A DNA stretch of 46,982 nucleotides, taken from positions 1-46,982 of IMG/VR virus record IMGVR_UViG_3300037264_001228; one strand, given 5' to 3'. Below the pieces are notes generated by a model. The model was not told the origin of the DNA and did no database searches. It was given only the letters and a program-made list of their open reading frames with translations. A program made the position numbers and the translations under genes. Shown piece by piece: positions 25,444 to 34,744 of this stretch; the first letter of the stretch is position 1, and the number at the start of each line of letters is the position of its first letter. This DNA is from a virus.

Positions 25444-28400
25444 AAATCACCGGGGACCTTGGTCTGGTACATTTGCCGGTCAAACTTCATTTCGTTGGGG
25501 GAGGGGCCGCCCATCGCTACTTCTGCGCCCGTAGTCTCACGGGAAGGATCATACTGAAACCGTTGCCTATCAACCTCTACAGCGAGTTCCCGGCGACAAT
25601 ATGGGCACTGGAGAACGCCCCTGTCCTCAAACAAACGCATGGGCTTCCGGCAGTACGCGCACTTAGCGCTGGCTTGGTGGGCTTCGGGGTTGGCGGCCTC
25701 AGCCACGGCTTTCGCCGGATCAACAATTTGTTTTTGTTCGGGGGAGAGTAGGTGCCAGAACTCGGCTTGGGCACGGTCCCGATCCTCCGTCACCAATCTT
25801 TCGATCACCACCCGCTTTTGATCTTCGGTGATCTTGTCCCCTACATCCCTTAACACCAGATGTGGTCGGGCTTGATCAATGGCGTACTGTATCTGTTCCG
25901 GGGTCATGGCCTCAAATGCCCGCTGTAGAGCCAGCATTGGATCACGGGCGATCATGGTGTTGGCCTCCTCAGACACTCTGGTCTCATTCACCTTGATCTT
26001 TTGTTCTGGGGAGAGTTGGTCCCAAAAGCTTGCCTCAAGCTCATCCTTGTCTTCAACAATGGCCTGTTCAATGGTGTATTGTTGTTGCTCGTGATCGAGT
26101 TTATTCCAAACATTCCTCATCACACGCATCGCATACGTGTTCTCAATGCAATACTTGATTTGTTCCGGAGTCATTTCCTCAATGAAGTCGGTGAGTGCCC
26201 GCAACGGTGCATCCCGCATAATCTGCTTGATATGGTCCTTGCGCTCTTTACCAACGGATTCCGGGTCAAGTCCTAGGGCGCTAATCTGTTCTGGAGTCAG
26301 AAGTTTATCAATGCCAAAGCGCTTATACTTGTACCATTCCCGCGCACGGTAGGGTTCCTCGCCCACGAGCCTCGCCACCACCGCAGCCTTCTGTTCTGAG
26401 GTCAGCTCCCTCTCAAATACCTCCTCAGCAAATAGGTTTGTGACGTTCCCGCGTTCAACGGCCCACTGTATGAGTCCCGCCTTCTCCTCCTCCGTCAACA
26501 ATCCACTAGCGAGTGCCCACTTGAGATTGCGATACCCATCCTTCACCGACTCCACAATCTTCATATGTTTGGCCATGGCTTGCCGTTGGGTTGGAGTCAA
26601 TTGATCCATGATCTGTTCAAACATATAGTCCCTAGCGTTACCATCTTCTATACCGGCATCAACGAATTGTGATTTTTGTTCCGGGGTCAGGAGCTTGGCA
26701 AAGGATCGCCAGAGAGCACCGAAGGAGTGGTCCCTGCCCTTCCACGCCCCCATCACCGCCTTGAATACCTGTTCTGGAGAGAGGAGATTACGAAATTCTT
26801 CCCTGTCCAATACCCAGCCCGGAGACTCGTCCACGACCAACATCACCAATGTCTGCTTCTGTTCTGAAGTCAGAAAGCTACGAACATTGCCAAGTGTCCA
26901 CGTCGCCATGTCCACATCCAATTTTGCTAACTCCATCAACGAAGCCACCGCCACCATATGCTGTTCTTTTGACAGGTCTGGGAGGTTCCTCAGCGCCCAC
27001 CGTGGATTCTTTTGGAGGGCGATGTCGATCACGATCTGCTTCTGTGGATCGGTCAGGTTCCGGAAGTGGTACGAATTAAAATGTTCGGCGTTTTCTGTGG
27101 CCGCTCTTGTCACACAGTCCGTCACCTGTTCTGGCGTCAGCCCCAAGCTCTCTCGATAGGCAAAGGCGACGAAGGGCTTGTCTTTGATGATTGACGCAGT
27201 AATTTCACGCCGCCTATCTTCCGGCACCTCTTTCCAGTAATCCCCAAACAAAAATTCAAAGTCCTCAGACTTGACGACATTACCCAGCACTTCCTGTCTT
27301 TGTTTGTCTGTGAGTAACGACTTATACGTAGTCAACAATGCCCGCCCTGCATACGCCTCCTCCACCTCAATCAGGGATTGGAGGGCATGTTGACGCCGCT
27401 TCTCGTCAAAGATTTCGGGATGGTCCAAAATCCCGGTAACGTTGTGGCGCATGAGGGTGGTGTACGCCGACGTTGTTGCCTTCTTCAATTGTGCCGGTGT
27501 CAAGAGTGGAGAGATGTTGACATAGTCACCGACAAATTTGTCGTAGCCCAACCGACCCATCATGCTGTCAAGTTGTTCGGGGCTAGCATTCGTATAAATG
27601 AAATCGTGCTGCCAGAACCTACTGGGATCGCCATCTATAACCGTTGACACGGCCTTGTGCTTGAGTTCGGGCGAGAGATCGGTCAAATTCTTTAACGCCC
27701 AGCGCGGCTTCACGCGTACCACCTTTTCCAAAACCTTGACCCGGTACTCTGGCGTGAGATCGCCACCGTGCTGCTCCAATACGTCGTCAGGGTCCATTCG
27801 GTCAAAGGCTTCTTCCAGTTGTTTCGGGGTCAACAGGGACTTGATCTTGGTCACGGCCCAGTTCGGGTCACTGCGTATCTGCTCCTGAATCATTTTCTGT
27901 AGACGGTCCTTGGGGAGGAGGTGGGGGACCGTCGTCAAGACTGCACTGGCGTAATCACGCTTGATGGCGATATCAATAATGGCTGTGCCCTTAGCCTTAG
28001 ACATGGTGTCAATGGCTTCTAGGGCCATAACCACCTGATTGCTTGACTCTTCCACGATCACCCTGTCGGCGGCGGCCTCTATCATTTGTGGCGTCATAAT
28101 CTTGCCACCCTTTTTCTTGTTGAGGGCAAGGAGTTGGCCCGGACGTCTTTTGATCAGGGACTTGAGTGCCTTGTCTTTAGCTTCTGTATCGGCCTCCTCA
28201 AAGAAGCCCTCGGCATCAAAGATGTCGTTGCCGTCTTCGGCACTCTTAGCAACGGCATCGGCCAAGATTTTTTTATGAGCGGGCTTAAATTTCTTGTGAA
28301 ATTGATTCCATGCCCCCTCAGTATCAACGCGGGGCAGGGTATAGGTAAGGGCTTTTTCGACCTGATCGTTAGATAGGTGCTCGTAGAGGTTGGTCAGTGC

Positions 28401-29723
28401 CCAGTAGTGCTCACCATCAACAAGAATAGCCTCGATGCCCCTGTGCTTTTGTTCAGGCGTCATAAGGGAAGAGAAATTGGTCCACGTAGACTTCGGGCTG
28501 TTCTTCATAGACTGATTCAGGGCATCATCCCGTTGTTGGTCGGTCATCGTGTCACTAAAGAAATTGAGAGCAAGCTGCGGCCTTTGTTTAACGTGTTTCG
28601 ACAACGCCTCTTGATCCGGCTTAGACTTGAGAATCTGTAGGTCCTCTGATTCCAAGTCTAAGCCGCCTTGTCCGCTCATCCACTTCTCTGGGAAGGAGAG
28701 AACGGTGTCCCGCTTAATGGCGGGTGAAGTCATGCGCCAGTCTCCGACAAATTCGGGGTGCGCCGACTCAACTCCCTGCTTCTGTTCTGGATTCAGGTCA
28801 GAAATGGCGAAGTTGTTAGGCGGATCATGCCCACCACCAAAGATGCCATTAATACCCGGCTGCTTTAATAGTTCCACGATATAGGGGTGGTACTCTTTCA
28901 CGGGCTTCTGGTTTGACCTCCCCTTCATCTCCCCCAGCCACCCCCCATTTAGGATGAACGTGAGTTCGGGCCTGACATAGGAGCGCCCCATCTGCTTTCT
29001 CAGGGAATAGATGACGTCTTTGTCGTCGGCATTGGCCGTGTTCCCGCAATGCCCCATGGCCTTACCTTCTTCTGGGGACTCCTTCTTGCCTAGGTTCCAC
29101 CACCCCCACCCGTCACCAAAGTCCATGACCTTGGTCCCTTCTACTGGGAGAATGTGGTGTTCGCTGATCTTGGACAGAGACAGCCAATTTGTGCGTCCGC
29201 GTTGGAGGTTGGTGAAGACGTCCTTGAAATTTGTACCCGTCCCCAACCCCACCCGCCGAATGTCTTCGGAGATATTATAGAGGTCGTCGATATCGATCAG
29301 TTTTTGCGCGGTCTCATCATCAAAGATCGAGGGATCATCTCTCCAGCTCCGCACCAGCCATGTCTGCAACGGCTCATGGTTGAGGTCGTTGGCCACGAAC
29401 TCCAAAAACCTTTTCTTGTTCGGGTCCGTGCTCTTTGTTGTCATTTGCTCAAATTGTTGCCGTAGCCGCTTGCTGGCTGCGGCCATCACCTCCAACCCAA
29501 AGGCCTTGGCGTCAAATTCGGTACCCGTAAACGGCATACCCGGCTTAATGGTGGAGTCGTCGTAGTCATTGAAAATCCGGTCAAAGTCGGAGAACCCCAT
29601 GTGTTCGGATTCGGTTTGTCCGGGTTTGATCAGGGACGGACCAGAGCCGGTTTGAACGCCCTTCTTGGGTCCAATCCGGTCCCGATAAATACGAGGCCTT
29701 GCTTGTGGCTTAGTCCAGCCCAT
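25437..29723 (-). CDS. Giant helical-repeat protein with PcfJ-like N-terminal segment and C-terminal zinc ribbon
   Basis: 1428 residues. It begins MGWTKPQA, a variant of the shared N-terminal peptide. Residues ~185-290 contain GHCG (C226), YSLRK, LTFIL and GEMKGRSNQKP (264-274), followed by YHPYIVELL, which resembles the conserved block of PcfJ-like phage/plasmid proteins. From ~330 to ~1340 there are many ~35-40-residue helical repeats, each carrying phrases such as LTPEQ, LSPEQK or MTPEQI next to D-P-x-x-A-L, i.e. an alpha solenoid. A zinc ribbon (CAYC 1355-1358, CPYC 1373-1376) closes the protein before a disordered tail. Its size, tag and position near the portal suggest a virion-carried or ejected protein; activity unknown. 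Confidence 0.85.
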   Translation of the reverse strand: MGWTKPQARPRIYRDRIGPKKGVQTGSGPSLIKPGQTESEHMGFSDFDRIFNDYDDSTIKPGMPFTGTEFDAKAFGLEVMAAASKRLRQQFEQMTTKSTDPNKKRFLEFVANDLNHEPLQTWLVRSWRDDPSIFDDETAQKLIDIDDLYNISEDIRRVGLGTGTNFKDVFTNLQRGRTNWLSLSKISEHHILPVEGTKVMDFGDGWGWWNLGKKESPEEGKAMGHCGNTANADDKDVIYSLRKQMGRSYVRPELTFILNGGWLGEMKGRSNQKPVKEYHPYIVELLKQPGINGIFGGGHDPPNNFAISDLNPEQKQGVESAHPEFVGDWRMTSPAIKRDTVLSFPEKWMSGQGGLDLESEDLQILKSKPDQEALSKHVKQRPQLALNFFSDTMTDQQRDDALNQSMKNSPKSTWTNFSSLMTPEQKHRGIEAILVDGEHYWALTNLYEHLSNDQVEKALTYTLPRVDTEGAWNQFHKKFKPAHKKILADAVAKSAEDGNDIFDAEGFFEEADTEAKDKALKSLIKRRPGQLLALNKKKGGKIMTPQMIEAAADRVIVEESSNQVVMALEAIDTMSKAKGTAIIDIAIKRDYASAVLTTVPHLLPKDRLQKMIQEQIRSDPNWAVTKIKSLLTPKQLEEAFDRMDPDDVLEQHGGDLTPEYRVKVLEKVVRVKPRWALKNLTDLSPELKHKAVSTVIDGDPSRFWQHDFIYTNASPEQLDSMMGRLGYDKFVGDYVNISPLLTPAQLKKATTSAYTTLMRHNVTGILDHPEIFDEKRRQHALQSLIEVEEAYAGRALLTTYKSLLTDKQRQEVLGNVVKSEDFEFLFGDYWKEVPEDRRREITASIIKDKPFVAFAYRESLGLTPEQVTDCVTRAATENAEHFNSYHFRNLTDPQKQIVIDIALQKNPRWALRNLPDLSKEQHMVAVASLMELAKLDVDMATWTLGNVRSFLTSEQKQTLVMLVVDESPGWVLDREEFRNLLSPEQVFKAVMGAWKGRDHSFGALWRSFAKLLTPEQKSQFVDAGIEDGNARDYMFEQIMDQLTPTQRQAMAKHMKIVESVKDGYRNLKWALASGLLTEEEKAGLIQWAVERGNVTNLFAEEVFERELTSEQKAAVVARLVGEEPYRAREWYKYKRFGIDKLLTPEQISALGLDPESVGKERKDHIKQIMRDAPLRALTDFIEEMTPEQIKYCIENTYAMRVMRNVWNKLDHEQQQYTIEQAIVEDKDELEASFWDQLSPEQKIKVNETRVSEEANTMIARDPMLALQRAFEAMTPEQIQYAIDQARPHLVLRDVGDKITEDQKRVVIERLVTEDRDRAQAEFWHLLSPEQKQIVDPAKAVAEAANPEAHQASAKCAYCRKPMRLFEDRGVLQCPYCRRELAVEVDRQRFQYDPSRETTGAEVAMGGPSPNEMKFDRQMYQTKVPGDLW

Positions 29724-29973
29724 CGTCTTTCTTGGTCTCCAATTCCTTTATCTTCTGTAGCTGCTCGTCAAGTTCTTTTATCTGTAGCTGCTCGTCAAGG
29801 TATTTTACAGTATTCGCAAGATTCTCGGCCACCTTTTCTAGGCTGAGCTGGGCTGAGAGGATGGTATCGTCATAGTCTTCGTCCGTTGAATAAAGGGCGG
29901 TTTTAATGGCTTGGAGATCAGATTCCATCTCCTGAACAAACGCCAGCAAGGGGTCAATGTCCTCCCTATTCAT
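29710..29973 (-). CDS. Small coiled-coil protein
   Basis: 87 residues, nearly all helical, with heptad-like stretches (LSLEKVAENLANTVKYLDEQ; LDEQLQKIKELETKK) and a duplicated LDEQLQ-IKEL unit. Overlaps by 14 bases with the giant repeat gene and by 4 bases with the preceding gene. Probably an oligomerising partner of one of these. Confidence 0.65.
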   Translation of the reverse strand: MNREDIDPLLAFVQEMESDLQAIKTALYSTDEDYDDTILSAQLSLEKVAENLANTVKYLDEQLQIKELDEQLQKIKELETKKDDGLD

Positions 29974-30938
29974 ACGTGATACGGCAATCTGCCGCCCATC
30001 TGTGTATAGATTTCGGCCAAGGCCTCCCTAGGTCTGCCCCCACGCGCCTGAAATCCCCACCCCCAAAGATCATTGGCGAGATACGCACCCTTCCCCGTTT
30101 GCCTGATGGATATGCCAACCCTTTTCTCTTGTTCTGTGGGGGGTGTGCCAGAGGGGAGGGCGGGGAGATCGGCAATATCCATCCACTCCCATTTCTGCAT
30201 CGTCTGAAATCTTTCCGGCGTATAGGTCTTTTCCATCGTCTTCTTGTGTTCTTCTTCGTAGACGCGGTTTCGATCTGGCATGGGCAAGTCCTTGCCAAAC
30301 TCAAACCTCAGGAATCCCGTCACTTCCTCGGGTTCGGTCTCGGCTTCTAGCCACGCCCACGCCTCGTGGTAGCTGGGATTCTCCTCGGGTCCACCCATGG
30401 TCCGGTACAGCGTCTCATACGAAACCCCTAGATCGGGGACGAGCACCTTCAGCTCTGCCCACGTATAGGCGTGACTGGCGTATCTCCAGCCTGTTTTGGT
30501 TCGACGCTTCTTATAGGCTTCCAAGGCATCCTCTCCCTCATCAACATGAACCGTGATCCCCGTTGCCCCATCCAAAAATTCCAAGAATAGGGTCGCAACA
30601 TCCAGCATCTCCACCGGCAGCCACGTTAGTACCTGCTCGACAGTGGCTTCGCCCCTGTCCTCACCCAACATTAGATTAAGCTCTGTGCCCGGTTCCCAGC
30701 GTCCCCTGCACCAGCCACGTCCCACCAACTCCCTGACAATCTCCCAAGCCTCTTCATCGGCACGGCGATAGTCACGTACTGAGATGGCCTTGATCTGACG
30801 AACCCGGTCTTGGAGATCGTCAGGGAATGCGTCCACTCTATCGAGGATGATGTCGTGGTGCCATTCCCCTTGCAGGATTCTGCCGTTAGGGTCTACGAGG
30901 AAGGCAACGCTGGCGAGATCAGCCTGAACCCAACTCAT
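29970..30938 (-). CDS. Tagged protein carrying the domain shared with the ligase and primase
   Basis: 322 residues. N-terminus MSWVQAD is the recurrent peptide of this region. Residues ~13-146 (FLVDPNGRI ... HHDI ... RGWCRGRWEPGTELNLM ... TWLP ... DEGEDALEAYKKR) align by eye with primase residues ~759-868 and ligase residues ~103-226. The rest has several Trp-rich segments (EAWAWLEAE, WEWMDIADLP, NDLWGWGFQARGG). No catalytic motif recognised. It is coupled by ATGA junctions to genes on both sides. The shared domain links this block with the LigD-like pair 20 kb away. Confidence 0.7.
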   Translation of the reverse strand: MSWVQADLASVAFLVDPNGRILQGEWHHDIILDRVDAFPDDLQDRVRQIKAISVRDYRRADEEAWEIVRELVGRGWCRGRWEPGTELNLMLGEDRGEATVEQVLTWLPVEMLDVATLFLEFLDGATGITVHVDEGEDALEAYKKRRTKTGWRYASHAYTWAELKVLVPDLGVSYETLYRTMGGPEENPSYHEAWAWLEAETEPEEVTGFLRFEFGKDLPMPDRNRVYEEEHKKTMEKTYTPERFQTMQKWEWMDIADLPALPSGTPPTEQEKRVGISIRQTGKGAYLANDLWGWGFQARGGRPREALAEIYTQMGGRLPYHV

Positions 30939-31309
30939 TGGCGTCCCTCAATATATCTGGCGGCTTCGGCAATTTGTTCTTCGGTAACCCCCTCCATAGT
31001 AAAAGTTTCCTTCGCCTCACTTTCGGATATACGCACTACTTGTATTTCCTCCGGAGGATGGGAAAAGCCAGCCTGTTCTATGATTTCTTTGAGGGGGCGT
31101 TCCCCAACTATATCGATGCCAGTATTCGGGTCTTTCAAAACAATGGCGTGGACCGGTTCGTAATCTTTTTCTCCCCATTTGTCAGTCCTAACTCCTTGAA
31201 TAATTGCAATGGGGTATCCAAATTTACGATGTAGGGCGATAGCATAAGCATCGCACATGCCGTGACCATAAGAATAGGTGCTGGTTTCAGCGGCCTGAAC
31301 CCACGCCAT
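30935..31309 (-). CDS. Tagged small protein with possible papain-like Cys-His-Asp residues
   Basis: 124 residues beginning MAWVQAAE (shared peptide). After it, YGHGMCDAYAIALHRKFGYP contains C19 at the start of a helix, EPVHAIVLKD gives H54 on a strand and GIDIVGERP gives D66. This Cys-helix, His-strand, Asp-strand order is that of papain/transglutaminase-like hydrolases or of inactive relatives. C19 lies close to the N-terminus, so the peptide directly precedes the presumed active site. A helical tail ends the protein. Activity is a hypothesis. Confidence 0.65.
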   Translation of the reverse strand: MAWVQAAETSTYSYGHGMCDAYAIALHRKFGYPIAIIQGVRTDKWGEKDYEPVHAIVLKDPNTGIDIVGERPLKEIIEQAGFSHPPEEIQVVRISESEAKETFTMEGVTEEQIAEAARYIEGRQ

Positions 31310-31509
31310 TATCCACCCACCGTATAAGAGCCATCTTCCCCAGTCATCCGGTCCCTGAGGATGATCAGCTTCTCGGCCACAGCCGACACCAAGTCCCGAA
31401 CGACTTCTGCGGTATCGGTATCTGCGGACGCAGAGACTTCGACGCCCTCAATTCTTTGTAGGAGGGAGTCGATGTGTGCTAGGGCGTCTTCATAGTGTGG
31501 GTCGGCCAC
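31309..31509 (-). CDS. Small helical protein
   Basis: 66 residues, two predicted helices (YEDALAHIDSLLQRIEGVEV; EVVRDLVSAVAEKLIILRDRM) and a short C-terminal end. One-base overlap with the next gene; the start abuts the stop of the 346-residue gene. Lacks the MSW-type peptide of its neighbours. Function unknown. Confidence 0.6.
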   Translation of the reverse strand: MADPHYEDALAHIDSLLQRIEGVEVSASADTDTAEVVRDLVSAVAEKLIILRDRMTGEDGSYTVGG

Positions 31510-32550
31510 TTACCTAGGCTCGGACATGGTTTCGGTGGGGTCTTCGGGAACCACAGACCCACGATTCTGGAATGGGTTAGCGTACACAGCCGCAACAAGA
31601 TTCGGATAGGGGTAGATGCCGTTGGCTTGCAGGACCTTGGCGATGACGTCTTTGACGGCGGCATCACTCGGCTGTACCGTGCCCCACTTCGTCAGGGCCT
31701 TGACCTTGTCCTTCATTTCCTTTTCGTGGTTCTTCTTGATCTGGTCTACGGCAGACTTCCAAATCTTTTGTTCGGCCAATCCCAAGAGATAACAGGCCCG
31801 GATTTGGGCTGGGATATCCTTGTACCCCATTGCCTGAATCACCAGCTTCCGTGCATCTTCGGATGCGGTCACGGGATCGATGACTGAGGCCTCGGTTTCG
31901 ACCATGCCCCCCTCTTCCTGCATCTTCCTGAAGTCTTCGGGAGCCGCAGTAGATGCGGGGCTGTATTCGGTAATCTTCCTGAGTTCGACTAGCGGTGCCC
32001 ATTCCGGGGTCTTGGCATCACCATCGAGATTGATCTGGGCGACGTCATTCTCAATGGACGCAATCTCCCCCTGTGCAAAGCTATCATGTCCCATCCAATG
32101 CACGGGGAACTCAACCTTATCCCCCACCTGAAATGATGCCGGGGCATCAGCCGCCTTCCTCACCAACTTTTTATTCGCGCTTTCTGTGGCCACAATCGAT
32201 TCCTCCTCTGTCGCGGGGGCTGGAGCTTCGGCTTCCTTGGCGTAGTCTGCCCTGATCTTGGCGATCTCCGCAGAGCCCGTCGTCACAATCACGAATCCTT
32301 GACTCGTACTTTCAATGGCGATCTCCGTCACATTACCTAGTTCGGGGAATGCCTTCAGGTCGTCGGCACTCACGGCAATGATAGTGACGAGAGAACTATC
32401 GTTAAAATACAGGTCTTCACCTGCCCCCTCCATCACCATATCCCAGAAGTAGGGGACGTACAGCATCTCGCTTTCGAACTTACCGGGATTCTGAATAATG
32501 CCCCGTTCGTCAACGTTAAAGTCCTTCATGATCTGGTCCCTCGTCAACAT
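31510..32550 (-). CDS. Hypothetical protein with central SH3/KOW-like barrel
   Basis: 346 residues. N-terminal alpha/beta part (TIIAVSADDLKAFPELGNV), Ala/Glu-rich linker, then FQVGDKVEFPVHWMG...GEIASIENDVAQINLDG, which reads as an SH3/KOW-type barrel. The C-terminal half is helical (IRACYLLGLAEQKIWKSAVD) with a closing YPYPNLVAAVYANPFQ. No catalytic motif. It lies between tagged genes but lacks the tag. Confidence 0.65.
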   Translation of the reverse strand: MLTRDQIMKDFNVDERGIIQNPGKFESEMLYVPYFWDMVMEGAGEDLYFNDSSLVTIIAVSADDLKAFPELGNVTEIAIESTSQGFVIVTTGSAEIAKIRADYAKEAEAPAPATEEESIVATESANKKLVRKAADAPASFQVGDKVEFPVHWMGHDSFAQGEIASIENDVAQINLDGDAKTPEWAPLVELRKITEYSPASTAAPEDFRKMQEEGGMVETEASVIDPVTASEDARKLVIQAMGYKDIPAQIRACYLLGLAEQKIWKSAVDQIKKNHEKEMKDKVKALTKWGTVQPSDAAVKDVIAKVLQANGIYPYPNLVAAVYANPFQNRGSVVPEDPTETMSEPR

Positions 32551-32558
32551 CTGTCCCC

Positions 32559-32951
32559 CTAGTAGTTAAAGATTTGTTCTGGTGATAATACGGAATCTGG
32601 ATCGACCTCGTTCACGGTCTCCACATTGATGTTCAGGGAGAGGTCGGGATTCGCACTGGGGTCGATCTCGGCTTCCACCCGCTCTTGAATATATGCGTTC
32701 AGTCCTGCCTTCAATTCTGGCATCTTTTGATGCATAAGTCCAACATATTTGTCACGAATACGATCATGCATGACATCCCGCATGCCCTCGTCTGTCGTCC
32801 TCATGAACGCATCCTCAATTTCTTTCCTGAAGGCGTCATACATTTCCTTGACGCCGGGGGCCGACGTCAGGTCCAAGGAGCTGAGATCAAAGGAGAAGGT
32901 GAGGGTGCCCGTGACTACGGGAGCGCGGGCGGCTTTCCGGGTCCAACTCAT
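32559..32951 (-). CDS. Tagged portal-adjacent protein
   Basis: 130 residues starting MSWTRKAARAP. A short beta segment (TGTLTFSFDLSSLDL) is followed by a helical body (VKEMYDAFRKEIEDAFMRT; LKAGLNAYIQERVEAEID). The start overlaps the portal stop by 4 bases. The length equals the 130 residues of the possible internal product at 34719-35111, which also starts with the tag followed by a beta segment. A portal-associated or internal virion protein is a reasonable guess. Confidence 0.65.
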   Translation of the reverse strand: MSWTRKAARAPVVTGTLTFSFDLSSLDLTSAPGVKEMYDAFRKEIEDAFMRTTDEGMRDVMHDRIRDKYVGLMHQKMPELKAGLNAYIQERVEAEIDPSANPDLSLNINVETVNEVDPDSVLSPEQIFNY

Positions 32952-34744
32952 CCCTCACCTCCGGGCTCTTTTTCACCGGGTCTGGGCTTACGCTCAGGCA
33001 AGCCCCCCTCAGGTGGTGATGCCGGGGCCTTGTCTTCGGATTCGGCTGGCTTCTTCCCGCCTTCAGGTGGGGTGACCATCGTCGATGGTCCAATGGCTTC
33101 CGGCAGCTTGAATTCCTCGGGCTTCCCCCGCCCCTTGGCTGGAGTCGTCTTCGGTGGCTCTGGTGGGGCTTCGTCCTTCTGCTCCTTGAACTTGGCCTTC
33201 AACGCTTCATCGATGTCGTCACCTAGGATGAGCTTCTTCGCTAGCTCTGGGTCCTTGGCGATGGCGTCGTCAACCGCCTTCCTCCACTTCGGGTCGAGTC
33301 TCGTTCCTTCCTCGCGCTTCAACTGGTAGATGATGTCGTCCAAATCCCAGCCCATCATTTCTGCGACAAACCGCATCGGAATTTCCTTCTTGTCCCGCAG
33401 CGTCATCGCCATGGTCATGATGGCCTGATTCGAGAGTAGGTTCGCCTTCTTCCAGAAGAACTCGGGGATGATGAGGTTGCTGTCGGTACGCCGGGTCCTG
33501 ACGTTGTGCGCTATATCGGCTGGGGATGGCTTATAGAACTTCCGTGCCCGTGCCAAGTGATAGAAGACCTTGCGCTTGATCTCGCGTTCGAGCTGGTTCC
33601 GCACCGTCAGGTAGCGGTTCATCAACCCCTTCATAAAGGTGATGCCAGATGCATACGGGGTCTTTTCACCAGACACGATGGCATCACTCACAAACAAACC
33701 GGCAAAGATTCTCGACTTCACCAGTTCGTAGTACGGGATCAAGTGCAAAATCTTGTCGTGCCCAGTCACATATTCAATATTGATGAAGGGGTGGGTGACG
33801 AGGTTGTAGTCGGGGTCGTTGGAGGCTTGGACGAGTTGTGCCCGGAACTCGCTGAACATCTTCCGGCTCGGGATGAAGCCCTTGGATTCGGACCCCAGCT
33901 TGAAGAGCTTGAGCGGATACGAGTGGCGCTGGATGAAGGTGGTGCGGTAAAGGTTCAGGAAATCCTCGTACATGAGGTCCTTGACCACGGACAATAACGG
34001 ACTCACACCCCTCTCTATGTACCCCGCCATCGTCCTCTGCATCACGATCAACTGGCTCGACTTCAGAATGTGGGGCTGGTTATTCGCAATGGCGTGGGCC
34101 TGTTGGGGCATTGCCGTCCTGATGTAGTCGGCAATGATGATGTCGGAGGGATTCGTTGACCCCATGAGCTTGGCAATGTCTTTGTTCGGGCGCAACGCAT
34201 ACACCTTTTGGGGGCTGATATAAGCTGACGAAATCTGGACCTCTTCCGGTGGGTAGTGGACAAAGGAGTCGAATTCGAGTTCGGTGTCATCCCAATTCCC
34301 GAAATGGAAGCTCTCACCCAACAGCCAGTAATCGCGCAGGGCTTGGGTGCAGACCTCAAACAGGTCTACGCGATCCTTATAGTCCCTGTAGTATTCTTCG
34401 GCTTCGGTACTTTCCGGACACCGTAGCTCAAAATCAGAAATCGGGGTCTCGGTGTGGAAGTCGATGATGGAGCGGATATAGGGGTTGTACCTGTAGTAAT
34501 GGCGTAGACGCCGATTGAGTTCGCGGATATTGTCTTGGGGGAACAGGACAAGGATTTGGTCGAACATCGGGTCCATGTAGAGCATGGGAATACGAATGGT
34601 TCCCATGTCTCCCGACCCAAAGAATCCACCGTCAGCAGCCGTAACCTTAAGCAGACCCTCTTCTCTGTTGTTTTTGGCGGCTACAGCGGCTTCAAGTCGT
34701 AGGTCGGACTCGCTTCGATTAGACGACTGCCTCGGGTTGCTCAT
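32948..34744 (-). CDS. Portal protein
   Basis: 598 residues from ATG 34744, chosen because AAGGAAGGA lies seven bases upstream; the frame extends to 34840 but that part overlaps the preceding gene. The fold cues match portals: N-terminal wing with RIPMLYMDPMFDQILVLFPQ, NPYIRSIIDFHTE, GESFHFGNWDD, a clip/stem region (TPYASGITFMKGLMNRYLT), long helices and a C-terminal Pro/Lys/Glu-rich disordered tail (PKTTPAKGRGKPEE). It forms the dodecameric ring through which DNA passes and on which terminase docks. It lies about 4.4 kb after the large terminase with small unknown genes in between. Length is within the family range. Confidence 0.88.
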   Translation of the reverse strand: MSNPRQSSNRSESDLRLEAAVAAKNNREEGLLKVTAADGGFFGSGDMGTIRIPMLYMDPMFDQILVLFPQDNIRELNRRLRHYYRYNPYIRSIIDFHTETPISDFELRCPESTEAEEYYRDYKDRVDLFEVCTQALRDYWLLGESFHFGNWDDTELEFDSFVHYPPEEVQISSAYISPQKVYALRPNKDIAKLMGSTNPSDIIIADYIRTAMPQQAHAIANNQPHILKSSQLIVMQRTMAGYIERGVSPLLSVVKDLMYEDFLNLYRTTFIQRHSYPLKLFKLGSESKGFIPSRKMFSEFRAQLVQASNDPDYNLVTHPFINIEYVTGHDKILHLIPYYELVKSRIFAGLFVSDAIVSGEKTPYASGITFMKGLMNRYLTVRNQLEREIKRKVFYHLARARKFYKPSPADIAHNVRTRRTDSNLIIPEFFWKKANLLSNQAIMTMAMTLRDKKEIPMRFVAEMMGWDLDDIIYQLKREEGTRLDPKWRKAVDDAIAKDPELAKKLILGDDIDEALKAKFKEQKDEAPPEPPKTTPAKGRGKPEEFKLPEAIGPSTMVTPPEGGKKPAESEDKAPASPPEGGLPERKPRPGEKEPGGEG

